Shown here: positions 8,087 to 16,444 of the stretch, piece by piece
How the letters are laid out: the number at the start of each line of letters is the position of its first letter
Position numbering within the stretch: the stretch's first letter is position 1
DNA from: Agromyces sp. Leaf222
Lineage (GTDB): Bacteria; Actinomycetota; Actinomycetes; Actinomycetales; Microbacteriaceae
Direction of reading: 5' to 3'
Assembly (NCBI RefSeq): GCF_001421565.1
Contig: NZ_LMKQ01000002.1
Location: 496,001-560,000, forward strand
Length of the DNA: 64,000 nucleotides
Made by a program: the position numbers and the translations under genes
The notes under the pieces: model-generated
The model's database searches: none
Told to the model about the DNA's origin: nothing
The model's input: only the letters and a program-made list of their open reading frames with translations

Positions 8087-9179
8087 CGAACACGACGCCG
8101 CGGTAGCCGGTCGGGCCCCACGCGACCATTCGGTCCAGGTCGGGGGTCGCGATCGGCAGCTCATGGGCGTCGACCCACGTCTCGCCCTCGTCGGAGCTGA
8201 TCCACGGGTCCTGGATCACGACGACGCCGTCGCCAGCGGCGTGCGCGAGCACCCAGTGCGGACCGGTCTCGCCGTGCATCGGTGCCTCGTCGACGAGTAG
8301 GAGTGCGAGATCGCCGGCCGCGACCCGTGCGGCGATCTCGTCGGCAGACACGCGTTCGCGATGCACGGGAACGGCGAGCTCGGCGGCCCTGCGGAGGGAT
8401 TCCGCCTGCAGTTCGGTCCTGAAGTCGTGCTCGAATGCCGAGTACGACTCGACGAGCACGGGGCCTTCGGCGTCGAGCCAGACCTCGACGGCGTCGGTGT
8501 CGGTCAGGCTCTCGCGCATCACGACCGCGAGCCCGATCGGCTCGACCGCAGGGAAGTTGCTCGCGCGGCGCCAGAAGGCGAGCTCGAGGTCCCGATCGGA
8601 CTCGCGGTCGGCGCCGAGGCCTGCCGCGCCGCTCACCTCGACGGCGAGCAGCCCTGCGACGGCGCCGCAGGTGAAGAGCGTCGTCTGCGCGTAGTACGGC
8701 GGCTCCGCATGGGCGAGCGGCCGGTGCCAGCGCACCAGTCCGTCGGTGCCGAGCGTGCCCGGCGCCGAGGAGTGCGGAGCGCGCAGCGGCACGAAGCCGC
8801 GTGCCACCGCGATCTCGGGAACGGGTGCGCCTGCCGGCAGTTCCCACTTGAGGGCGGCATCGCCCCGGCCCTCGCTCGCGGCGATCACGTCGTCGAGGAG
8901 GTCGGCGGCGGCCCGGTCGGCCGCGGAGGGGCCGGCACCGGCGGCGCTGCCGGCATCCGACGACGTCCAGAGCTCGACGATCTTGGTCGCCGCGGTCGAC
9001 GGCCGCCGGGTGGTGAGCACCGCCGCGAGCGGAACGTCGCCGGCGCGACGGTCGAGCACGGTCGGCTCGTACGGATGGCGCGAGCGTTCCCATGCCGTGG
9101 CGCGCGTGCCGCCGAGGGCGGCGCGCAGCGTGTCGTCGATGACGGCGCCTCGGGCGGCGGAGGTGACGGTTCCGGTCAT
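8073..9179 (-). CDS. GNAT-like / peptidase C39-like family protein
   Basis: The 368-residue protein has no signal peptide. Residues about 1-155 look like a degenerate GNAT acetyltransferase domain (LLDDVIAASEGRGDAALKWE leading into a GF element). The second half resembles C39-like cysteine peptidases: YYAQTTLFTCGAVAGLLAVE near residue 165 holds the Gln and Cys of the active site, GPHWVLAHAAGDGVVVIQDP near 315 the His and Asp. This GNAT-C39 fusion is a known architecture of unknown substrate. AAAGGA lies seven bases before the ATG, and the gene follows the ABC ATPase by 21 bases, so it is the last gene of the peptide-importer operon. Confidence 0.75.
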   Translation of the reverse strand: MTGTVTSAARGAVIDDTLRAALGGTRATAWERSRHPYEPTVLDRRAGDVPLAAVLTTRRPSTAATKIVELWTSSDAGSAAGAGPSAADRAAADLLDDVIAASEGRGDAALKWELPAGAPVPEIAVARGFVPLRAPHSSAPGTLGTDGLVRWHRPLAHAEPPYYAQTTLFTCGAVAGLLAVEVSGAAGLGADRESDRDLELAFWRRASNFPAVEPIGLAVVMRESLTDTDAVEVWLDAEGPVLVESYSAFEHDFRTELQAESLRRAAELAVPVHRERVSADEIAARVAAGDLALLLVDEAPMHGETGPHWVLAHAAGDGVVVIQDPWISSDEGETWVDAHELPIATPDLDRMVAWGPTGYRGVVFVSRR

Positions 9180-9200
9180 GATCAGGTCCTTTCGTGCGCG

Positions 9201-10799
9201 TCAGCCGCGCGGGTTCTCGCGATGGCTCGCGGCGACGAGGAGCTTCGTGTACTCGTGCTCGGGGTCGTCGAGCACTCGCGCACTGGGGCCCTGCTCGACG
9301 ATGCGTCCGTCCCAGAGCACGGTGACCGTGTCGGCGATCTGCCGGACGACGGCGAGGTCGTGCGAGATGAAGAGCACCGCGACGCCGAGGTCCCGACGCA
9401 GCGAGCCGATCAGCTCGAGGATCTGGGCCTGCACCGAGACGTCGAGGGCCGAAACCGACTCGTCGCAGATGAGCAGCTCTGGTCGCGGGGCGAGCGCTCG
9501 TGCGATGGCGACCCGCTGACGTTGCCCGCCCGAGAGTTCGGCGGGACGCTTGACGGCGAACTCCACGGGGAGGTCGACGAGCTCGAGCAGCGCCGCGACC
9601 TCCGACGCGGGCCGCCGGCCGACGTTCAGCGCCTCCCGAAGGATCGATCCGACCGACATCATCGGGTTGAGGGACGAGTACGGGTCCTGGAAGACGATCT
9701 GCATCTGGCCCGGCGTTCGCGAGGCCCGACCCGGTGCGAGTGGCACGCCGTCGAAGGCGATCGTGCCGCCGTCCTCGCGTTCGAGGCCGGCGATGCAGCG
9801 GGCGAGCGTCGACTTGCCCGACCCCGATTCACCGACGACCCCGGCGATCTCGCCCGGGCGGATCTCGAGTCCGACGCCTTCGAGCACGGTGCGTTCGCCG
9901 AACCGCTTCACGAGGCCGGAGGCCGCGAGGAGCGGTGCCGGTCGCGAGGCCGTCTCCGTCGACGGCCCGCCGTCGGTGGCGCTCGCGTCCTGCCGTTCGA
10001 GTCGTTCGAGCCGTTCGGCGGTGAACGCGGGATCGGCTGCGATGAGCGCCCGCGTGTACGGATGCTCCGGTGCACTGAGCACGTGCCCGGTCGCGCCGCG
10101 CTCGACGACTTCGCCGTGCCGCATCACGAGGACCTCGTCGGTGCGACCGCGAACGAGTCCGAGGTCGTGCGAGATCAGGAGCATCGCCATGCCGCGCGCC
10201 GTCTGGAGCGCGCGCAGCAGGTCGAGGATCTCGGCCTGGTTCGAGGCGTCGAGCGCGGTGGTCGGCTCGTCGGCGATGAGCAGCACGGGATCGTTCGCGA
10301 GCGCCGCCGCGATCGCGACTCGCTGGCGCATGCCGCCCGAGAGCTCGTGCGGGAAGGCGCGCGCTGCCCGCTCGGGCAGCTTCACCTCGGCGAGGCGGGC
10401 GGTGACGGCGTCGTCGAGCTGGCGGCGGCCGAGACGGCGGCCCGTCGCCGCGGCGGCCGCCTCGACGGTCCAGGCGATCTGCACCCCGCAGCGGTGCACG
10501 GGTGAGAGGCTCGTGAACGGATCCTGCAGCAGCAGTGACACCGACCGGCCTCGAAGCGGCCGCCACGAGGCATCCGGTGCCGCGAGCGACTGGGAACGAT
10601 CGCCAAGCTCGAGATCGCCGGACGCCCGGAAACCCGGGGGCAGGAGGCCGATCAGGCTCTTCGCGGTGAGCGTCTTGCCCGAGCCCGACTCGCCGATGAG
10701 CGCGAGGGTGCGCCCTTCGGCGATCTCGAACGAGAGTGGCTGCACCATCACCCCGGCGGGGCCGGTCACCTGCACGTCGGTCGCGCGGACCCCGTTCAT
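9201..10799 (-). CDS. Fused dipeptide/oligopeptide ABC transporter ATPase (DppD-DppF type)
   Basis: The 532-residue protein holds two complete ABC ATPase modules and would power the adjacent permeases. Module 1 has Walker A GESGSGKT near residue 35, signature LSGGMRQRV near 160 and Walker [13 protein letters not shown]. Module 2 has GESGSGKST near 325, LSGGQRQRV near 430 and LLICDESVSALDVS. The typical oligopeptide C-terminal segments (HPYTRALIAADP and HEYTKLLVAASH) follow each module. The ATG at 10799 overlaps the permease stop, as in the rest of this operon. The second importer in this window uses two separate ATPases instead. Confidence 0.93.
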   Translation of the reverse strand: MNGVRATDVQVTGPAGVMVQPLSFEIAEGRTLALIGESGSGKTLTAKSLIGLLPPGFRASGDLELGDRSQSLAAPDASWRPLRGRSVSLLLQDPFTSLSPVHRCGVQIAWTVEAAAAATGRRLGRRQLDDAVTARLAEVKLPERAARAFPHELSGGMRQRVAIAAALANDPVLLIADEPTTALDASNQAEILDLLRALQTARGMAMLLISHDLGLVRGRTDEVLVMRHGEVVERGATGHVLSAPEHPYTRALIAADPAFTAERLERLERQDASATDGGPSTETASRPAPLLAASGLVKRFGERTVLEGVGLEIRPGEIAGVVGESGSGKSTLARCIAGLEREDGGTIAFDGVPLAPGRASRTPGQMQIVFQDPYSSLNPMMSVGSILREALNVGRRPASEVAALLELVDLPVEFAVKRPAELSGGQRQRVAIARALAPRPELLICDESVSALDVSVQAQILELIGSLRRDLGVAVLFISHDLAVVRQIADTVTVLWDGRIVEQGPSARVLDDPEHEYTKLLVAASHRENPRG

Positions 10800-11653
10800 G
10801 CCCGCTCTCCCGCCCGCGTAAGGCGCTGACCGAGCCAGTCGCCGACGAGGTTCGCCGAGCAGGCGACCGCGATGATGAGTACCGCCGGCACGAGGACGGC
10901 CGCAGGGTTGTCGAACATGATCGCCCTGGCGTCGGTGAGCTGGCGTCCCCAGTCGGCGGTGCCCGGCGGCACGCCGACGCCGAGGAACGAGAGGGATGAG
11001 AAGGCCACGAGCGCGAAGGCGACGTTCAGCATCGCGTTCGTGATGACGAGCGGAGACACGTTCGGCAGGATGTGCCGGAACATGACCCGCCAGCGGGAGA
11101 GCGAGAGCATCTGGGCTGCCTCGATGTATGGGCGCGCGGCCTGTTCGAGCACGCCGGCGCGCACGATCCGGATGTCGGAGGGGGAGAAGAGCACGATGAG
11201 CAACAGCACGGTGGTCCAGTAGCCGCCGCCGAACACCCCGGAGACGACGATCGCCGCGAGCAGCACGGGCAGGGCGAGCAGCAGGTCGGTCCAGCGGCTG
11301 ATCGCGAAGTCGAGCCAGCCGCGCTCGTACCCGGCGAGCGTGCCGAGCAGGATGCCGAGGAGCATCGAGCCGAGGGCGACGCACACCGGCCCGACGAGTG
11401 CCGAGGCGGCGCCGGCGATGGTGAGGGCGAGGATGTCCCGGCCGAGCTCGTCGGTGCCGAGCGGATGCCCGGGGCTCCCGGGCGGCATCAGGCTCGAGAG
11501 GATGTCCTGCGTCGTGGCCTCCGGGAACAGGAGCGGACCGGAGACGACCGCGATGAGGGCGAGCCCGAGCACGGCGAAGGACGCCCAGATCGTGACGGGG
11601 ACACGGTGGCGGGAGCGGAAGGCGATGCCGACGGCGCCGATCGACGCGCTCAT
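10796..11653 (-). CDS. Oligopeptide ABC transporter permease, DppC type
   Basis: A 285-residue inner-membrane permease with about six transmembrane segments. It has the DppC-specific N-terminal HPLGTDELGRDILALTIAG motif near residue 65 and the EAA loop EAAQMLSLSRWRVMFRHILPN followed by FLGVGVPPGTADWGRQLTDA. The ATG at 11653 overlaps the upstream permease stop by four bases and the gene overlaps the ATPase. It forms the membrane channel with the DppB-type subunit. The substrate is probably peptide-like but not determined by sequence. Confidence 0.92.
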   Translation of the reverse strand: MSASIGAVGIAFRSRHRVPVTIWASFAVLGLALIAVVSGPLLFPEATTQDILSSLMPPGSPGHPLGTDELGRDILALTIAGAASALVGPVCVALGSMLLGILLGTLAGYERGWLDFAISRWTDLLLALPVLLAAIVVSGVFGGGYWTTVLLLIVLFSPSDIRIVRAGVLEQAARPYIEAAQMLSLSRWRVMFRHILPNVSPLVITNAMLNVAFALVAFSSLSFLGVGVPPGTADWGRQLTDARAIMFDNPAAVLVPAVLIIAVACSANLVGDWLGQRLTRAGERA

Positions 11654-12645
11654 GCGGTCGCCCCTTTCGCCCGCACGCGCGGGTCGAGCAGCAGGTAGGC
11701 CAGGTCGGCGAGCAGCGCGATGACGGCGATCGCGGCCGCGACGAGCAGTGTCAGCGCCTGCACGACGGCGAGGTCCTTGAAGAGCACGGAGTCCTGCAGC
11801 AGGGTGCCGAGGCCGGGCAGCGCGTACGTCGTCTCGGCGAGCACGGTGCCGCCGACGAGGAAGGTGAGCACGAGGCTCGCGCCGGTCACGATCGGGATGG
11901 CCGCGTTGCGGAGCGCGATCGTGCGAACGCGGCGCTCCGGGATGCCCCTCGCCCGCGCCGAGGTCACGTAGTCGGCGTCGAGTTCGCGCAGCATGGCGGT
12001 GCGGGTGAGCTTCAGGATGATCGCGCCGAGGCCGAGCGCCAGGGTCACCGCCGGCAGCACGAGGTGGTGGAGGGTGTCGAGCGGGCCGCGCCCGGCGCCG
12101 TAGACCGGGAAGATCGGAAGGTAGTACGCGAACACGTACAGCAGCAGGAGGCCGACGGCGAACGTCGGGGCGGAGAGGCCGACGACGCCGAGCGCCGATG
12201 CCGTGCGGTCGACCCAGCCGCCCGCGTGCACGGCGCTGCGCATGCCGAGGGGGATCGCGACGGCGAGCGCGATCGCGAAGGCGAGCCCGCAGAGCGCGAG
12301 GGTGAGGCCGAGGCGCGATCCGATCGCATCGGCCACGGAGGTCTGCAGGCGGATGGATTCCCCGAGGTCTCCCGTCAGCACGCCGCCCAGCCAACGGAAG
12401 TACTGCACCGGCAGTGGATCGTCGAGGTGGTACTGCGCCCGGATCGCGGCGACCGCCTCGGGCGAGACCGGCCGGTTTCCGAGCAACGTCTTGACGAGGT
12501 CGCCCGGGGCGAGGTGCACCATCGAGAAGACCACGATCGACAACACGAAGAGGATGGTGAGCGTGCCGAGCACGCGCACCGCGAGCATGCGGCCCATGGG
12601 CCGCGCTCGCGATGCGCGCACTCGGTTCGGGGAATCGTTCGTCAC
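11650..12645 (-). CDS. Oligopeptide ABC transporter permease, DppB type
   Basis: A 331-residue permease with about six transmembrane helices. The N-terminal VLGTLTILFVLSIVVFSMVH and PGDLVKTLL, the LDDPLPVQYFRWLGGVLTGDLG segment and the ARARGIPERRVRTIALRNA EAA loop are typical of DppB/OppB. The GTG start at 12645 overlaps the stop of the substrate-binding lipoprotein gene (GTGA). An internal ATG about 16 codons later (MGRMLAV) is an alternative start. Confidence 0.92.
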   Translation of the reverse strand: MTNDSPNRVRASRARPMGRMLAVRVLGTLTILFVLSIVVFSMVHLAPGDLVKTLLGNRPVSPEAVAAIRAQYHLDDPLPVQYFRWLGGVLTGDLGESIRLQTSVADAIGSRLGLTLALCGLAFAIALAVAIPLGMRSAVHAGGWVDRTASALGVVGLSAPTFAVGLLLLYVFAYYLPIFPVYGAGRGPLDTLHHLVLPAVTLALGLGAIILKLTRTAMLRELDADYVTSARARGIPERRVRTIALRNAAIPIVTGASLVLTFLVGGTVLAETTYALPGLGTLLQDSVLFKDLAVVQALTLLVAAAIAVIALLADLAYLLLDPRVRAKGATA

Positions 12646-14243
12646 TGCTCGGCGCGATAGAGCTGGGTCGGCCAGGCGGAGATGAACGCGAAGGAGCTGT
12701 AGTCGCGGATGCCGAGGTCCTTGGCGAAGGCGGTGGCCGACTGGCCCCACCACAGCGGCACGTTCACGGCGTCCTCGGCTTGCAGGGTCTCGGCCTGGAT
12801 GAGCAGGTCGATGCGGGCCGCCGGGTCGGACTCGGCGCCCGCCTGGGCGATGAGGTCGTCGATCTCGGGGTTGGAGTAGGCCGCCGGGTTTCCCGCGCCG
12901 AGGAGGTAGCTCGGCACCTCGGCCGGGTCTCCGAGCGTCGAGAAGTACCACATGAGGCCGACGCCGTAGCTGGACGAGGCGTCGAGGCTCGCGAGCCATT
13001 CCTCGATCGGCACCTCGCGCACGTTCAGGGTGATGCCGATCTTCGAGAGGTTCTCGGCGAGCGACTGCGCGGCGCTGCCGAGCTGCGGCCCGGTTGAGGG
13101 CGTGAGGATCTCGGTCTCGAACCCGTCGGGGTGGTCGGATGCGGCGAGGGCCGCCTTCGCGGCGTCGAGGTCGAAGCCCCATTGCGGGATGCCGGAGAGC
13201 CGCTCGCGGGCCTCCTCAGCGGAGTACGCCTTGCCGAGCGACTCGGGCGTCATCATGGCCGTTGCCGCCTCACCGTGGCCGCGGAGCAGCTTCTCGACGA
13301 CCGCTTCGCGGTCGATCGAGTGGGCGAACGCCTCGCGCACCTTCGGGTCGTCGAAGGGTGCGAGCCCGGTGTTGAAGTACAGGCCGACGTAGGAGAGATC
13401 GTTGACGTACTCGACCCGCATGGTGTCGAGCTGCTCCCACTGCGTGGACTGCGCGAGGGGCACGTTGAACGCGACGTCGACATCGCCCGACTGCGCGGCG
13501 AGCAGCCTGGTCGATTCGTCGGGGATGAACTCGACCTGGATGCTCTTCACCTTGGGCGTCTCGCCCCACCAGGTGTCGACGCGTTCGAGGGTCACGTGCG
13601 AGTCGGGCACGAACTCGGTGACCTGGTAGGGCCCGGAGCCGAGCAGCAGCGACGAGGCGGTGCCGATCTTGCCGTCGTGCTCCTCCCAGAACGCCTGCGA
13701 GGTGATGAACGCGGCGCCGCCGGTGGACATGTTCGCCGCGAATGCGGCGTCGGGTGCGGTGAGGGTGACGGTGACCTCGTGCTCCCCGGTCTTCTCGATG
13801 GTGTCGACGCCGCCGAGGTAGTACGCCAGCCCGGGAGAGGCCGTCTCGTCGCGCGCCTGCTCGAGGCTGAACACGACGTCGTCGGCGGTCACGGGCGTGC
13901 CGTCCTGGAACTTCGCGTCGTCCCGCAGTTCGTAGACGTACGTGACGTCGTCGGTCTGCTCCCAGGATTCGGCGAGTCCGGGCTGGATCTTGCCCTCGGC
14001 GTCGATGGAGACGAGGCCCTCCTGCGCGATGGAGGCGATGTAGTAGTTGAGGATGCCGGCCTCCTGTCCGATGTACAGGCTCGAGAGCGAACCGGGCAGG
14101 GCGACGGTGATCTCGGCGATCTCCTCGCCGGTGTCGGCGCCGACCGAGGTGTCGGGTGCGCCCGCCGCGCATGCGGCGAGCAGCAGCACACCTGCGGCCG
14201 CCGCGCTCGCCCGCGCGGTGCGGGTCAGCGTTGTACTGGACAT
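12642..14243 (-). CDS. ABC transporter substrate-binding lipoprotein (SBP family 5)
   Basis: A 533-residue extracytoplasmic peptide-binding protein. A signal peptide ends in the lipobox LLAAC with Cys25 as lipid attachment site, followed by a Gly/Ala/Asp linker and the family-5 body (SLYIGQEAGILNYYIASI, DDAKFQDGTPVTADDVVFSL, VREAFAHSIDREAVVEKLL). The start at 14243 has AGAGGAGG eight bases upstream, so the lipoprotein has its own strong ribosome binding site. The same frame is open upstream through the whole LysR gene, described with that gene. Confidence 0.93.
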   Translation of the reverse strand: MSSTTLTRTARASAAAAGVLLLAACAAGAPDTSVGADTGEEIAEITVALPGSLSSLYIGQEAGILNYYIASIAQEGLVSIDAEGKIQPGLAESWEQTDDVTYVYELRDDAKFQDGTPVTADDVVFSLEQARDETASPGLAYYLGGVDTIEKTGEHEVTVTLTAPDAAFAANMSTGGAAFITSQAFWEEHDGKIGTASSLLLGSGPYQVTEFVPDSHVTLERVDTWWGETPKVKSIQVEFIPDESTRLLAAQSGDVDVAFNVPLAQSTQWEQLDTMRVEYVNDLSYVGLYFNTGLAPFDDPKVREAFAHSIDREAVVEKLLRGHGEAATAMMTPESLGKAYSAEEARERLSGIPQWGFDLDAAKAALAASDHPDGFETEILTPSTGPQLGSAAQSLAENLSKIGITLNVREVPIEEWLASLDASSSYGVGLMWYFSTLGDPAEVPSYLLGAGNPAAYSNPEIDDLIAQAGAESDPAARIDLLIQAETLQAEDAVNVPLWWGQSATAFAKDLGIRDYSSFAFISAWPTQLYRAEQ

Positions 14244-15302
14244 GGGGGATGCCTCCTCTGTGGATGGGGTGTACCGGATCGTGGATCCGGGAGTCAGGAC
14301 GAACCGCGCGCGGTGCCCGTGGCTGCGTCGGCGGGCCTCGTCGACGGCGTCGACGCCGGTCGTCGGCGGCCGATGGGCGGTGAGCGCACGCAGCGCGGCG
14401 GCGACGGCGGGGATCCCGGCGGCCTCGACGAGCGTGGTCGCGATCGTGCTGCGGCTCATCGCGGGTGACAGGCCGGCCGCACGGACGCCGCCGGGCTGCG
14501 GGACGGCGGCGAATGCGCTCTCGGCGACGAAGGTCGCACCGAACCCGCTCATGACGAGGGCGATGGCGGCGTCGGCTCGCGATACGGCGAGGTCGGCCCG
14601 GTTCGCGTCGCGGCCGATGCGGGCGGCGACGGCGTCGGCGCAGGTGCCGGCCCCGCGGATCCACGGGAGGTCGGCGAGCGACCCGGGCGCGATGCGGGGC
14701 GAGGGCTCCACGTCGGATGGGCCGAGGATCGCGAGCACCTCCTCGCTGAAGAGGAACGTGGTGCGCAGTCCGTCGCGACGGGCCTTCGCGATGCTCGGCA
14801 CCGGGGAGGCGAGTCGCGTGGTGACGGCGATGTCTGCCCGACCGTCGCGGACCATGTCGAGGGCCGCAGCGTCTTCGGCCTCGATGAGCGAGACCTCGAC
14901 GCCGGGCGTGGAGGCCGCGAGCGTGCGGAGGGCGGGGGCGACGGTCGAGGCGATCGCCTCCGCGTCGGCGACGATGCGCACCGCGCCCGCGCGACGGCCG
15001 AGCATGCGCGCGAGGTCGGAGGCGGCCGCCGTGAGGCTCGCGTCGATGCGCGGCGCGTGCTCCGCGAGCAGCGCGCCGACGGGCGTGAGCCTGGCCGATC
15101 TCGCGGTGCGGGCGACGAGCGAGGCGCCGAGTCTCGACTCGAGGCGCTGCACGTGCTGGGTGATGGTGGGCTGCGTGTACCCGAGCATCCGGGCCGCGGC
15201 GCTGATGGAGCCGGTGCGGTCGATGGCCACGAGGATTCGCAGCGAATGCAGGTCGAGTGCGCGGGTCAGGGAATCGACTGCGGCGAATTCGACTTCATCC
15301 AT
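14244..15302 (-). CDS. LysR-type transcriptional regulator, no stop before the next gene
   Basis: Residues about 17-76 form a LysR winged helix-turn-helix (LDLHSLRILVAIDRTGSISA, then QPTITQHVQRLESRLGASLV), followed by a periplasmic-binding-protein-like effector domain to about residue 307. LysR proteins are usually near 300 residues. Here the frame continues for about 46 unremarkable residues and then reads straight into the lipoprotein ATG at 14243. Translation as written would give an 886-residue LysR-lipoprotein fusion. A sequence or assembly error, a recent stop-loss mutation, or a real fusion are all possible. In the +1 frame a TGA lies near 14297. The regulator likely controls the importer and/or the divergent DUF1684 gene. 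Confidence 0.82.
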
Positions 15303-15315
15303 AGGGAGATGCTAT
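15301..15315. promoter_or_regulatory. Inverted repeat ATAG-N7-CTAT, candidate LysR box
   Basis: The 73-base divergent gap between lysR and the DUF1684 gene is unusually AT-rich for this genome. At its lysR edge lies ATAGGGAGATGCTAT, a 15-bp dyad of the size of LysR T-N11-A boxes. It overlaps the lysR start codon, so autorepression is plausible. It is a single site identified by eye. Confidence 0.4.
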
Positions 15316-15375
15316 AGATTCTCCGATTTCCATCAAGTAACAATATGTCAACAAGATCACGACGGAGGAGCCGGA

Positions 15376-16137
15376 ATGACCGGAGCAGCTGGTGCGACCA
15401 CGAACCACGACGCCTGGAACGACGCACGCGACCACGCCGTGTGGTCGGGCTTCGGGCTCGCGACCCTCGCCGCCACGAACTGGCTCGGCGCCGAGCCCGG
15501 CGAAGTCGACGGGCTGCCGGGTCGCTGGCATGCCGAAGGCGGCCGCGTCATCGGCACGGACATCTCGGGCGAGGGCCGTGTCGTTCTGGCCCCTGACGAG
15601 GAGTTCGGACTCGAGGGCGTGCTGCTGCGCGGATTCGAACGCGACGGGTCGCTCGCGCTCCGCGTCTACGACCGGGCGGCGCCCGCGCGACGCGGGATCT
15701 CCGGGATCGAGCGCCATCCGTACGATCCGAGTCTCAGGGTGGTCGGGCGGTTCGAGGCAGACGGTGGGCTCAGGTCCGAGACGGTCTCGGTCGACGACCA
15801 TCGCGCCGACGCCGAGTTCGCCGGCCGCGTGCACCTCGAGCTCGACGGGAGGCCCCTCGCGCTCGACGTGGCCCGCACCGACGACACCCGCGCCGCCGAC
15901 GGCCGCATCGAGGAGGGGCTCTTCGCCGCGTTCAGCGACGGCACCGGCCGTCAGGAGGGCTACCCGTTCCGATTCCTCCGAATGCCGGCGCCGGCCGCCG
16001 ACGCAACCCTCGTCGTCGACCTGAACCGCGCGTACCTGCCGCCCTGCGCGTTCTCGGACCACTACGTGTGCGTGCTTCCGACCCCGCAGAACCGGTGGAC
16101 GATCGACGTGCGCGGGGGCGAACGCGCCGTGCGCTGA
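15376..16137 (+). CDS. DUF1684 family protein
   Basis: A 253-residue soluble protein. The C-terminal block VVDLNRAYLPPCAFSDHYVC followed by LPTPQNRW matches the DUF1684 signature (Asn-x-Ala-Tyr-x-Pro-Pro-Cys, then Pro-x-x-Asn-Arg), and the middle contains LRVVGRFEADGG. The biochemical function of the family is unknown. GGAGGAG lies five bases before the ATG at 15376 and decides the start, although the frame is open far upstream. The gene is divergent from the LysR regulator, which may control it. Confidence 0.85.
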   Translation: MTGAAGATTNHDAWNDARDHAVWSGFGLATLAATNWLGAEPGEVDGLPGRWHAEGGRVIGTDISGEGRVVLAPDEEFGLEGVLLRGFERDGSLALRVYDRAAPARRGISGIERHPYDPSLRVVGRFEADGGLRSETVSVDDHRADAEFAGRVHLELDGRPLALDVARTDDTRAADGRIEEGLFAAFSDGTGRQEGYPFRFLRMPAPAADATLVVDLNRAYLPPCAFSDHYVCVLPTPQNRWTIDVRGGERAVR

Positions 16138-16225
16138 GTCGCCGGCCTCTCGTGCGGGTGCACGCCGAGACGGCGGGCTCGCGACGACGACGCGTCGCGG
16201 CATCCGGATTCCCAGCAGAACCACG

Positions 16226-16231
16226 TATCCT
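16226..16231 (+). promoter_or_regulatory. -10 box TATCCT, leaderless start of the 16240 gene
   Basis: TATCCT ends eight bases before the ATG at 16240 and no Shine-Dalgarno sequence is present between them. This is the spacing expected if transcription starts at the start codon. Confidence 0.5.
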
Positions 16232-16239
16232 GAACCCCT

Positions 16240-16440
16240 ATGGACGATTTCTGGGCGAATGCGATCTGGTCGCTCGCGCCGACCGTGCTCATCGGACTCA
16301 TCTTCTGGTTCGTGATGCGCGCGATCCTGCGCGCCGACCGCACCGAGCGTGCGGCGTACGCCCAGATCGAGGCCGAGGAGCGCGCGAAGCTCGGCCTACC
16401 GCGCCGGCCCGATCGCGGCACCGAGCGCCCCGCCGACTGA
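16240..16440 (+). CDS. Small membrane protein, unknown
   Basis: A 66-residue protein with an N-terminal transmembrane helix (SLAPTVLIGLIFWFVMRAIL) followed by a basic and acidic cytoplasmic tail rich in Arg, Glu and Ala. Short proteins of this shape are common in Microbacteriaceae, but I know of no function. It ends four bases before the cardiolipin synthase ATG, so the two are probably cotranscribed. The gene has a TATCCT box eight bases before its ATG and no ribosome binding site. Confidence 0.75.
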   Translation: MDDFWANAIWSLAPTVLIGLIFWFVMRAILRADRTERAAYAQIEAEERAKLGLPRRPDRGTERPAD

Positions 16441-16444
16441 CTCC

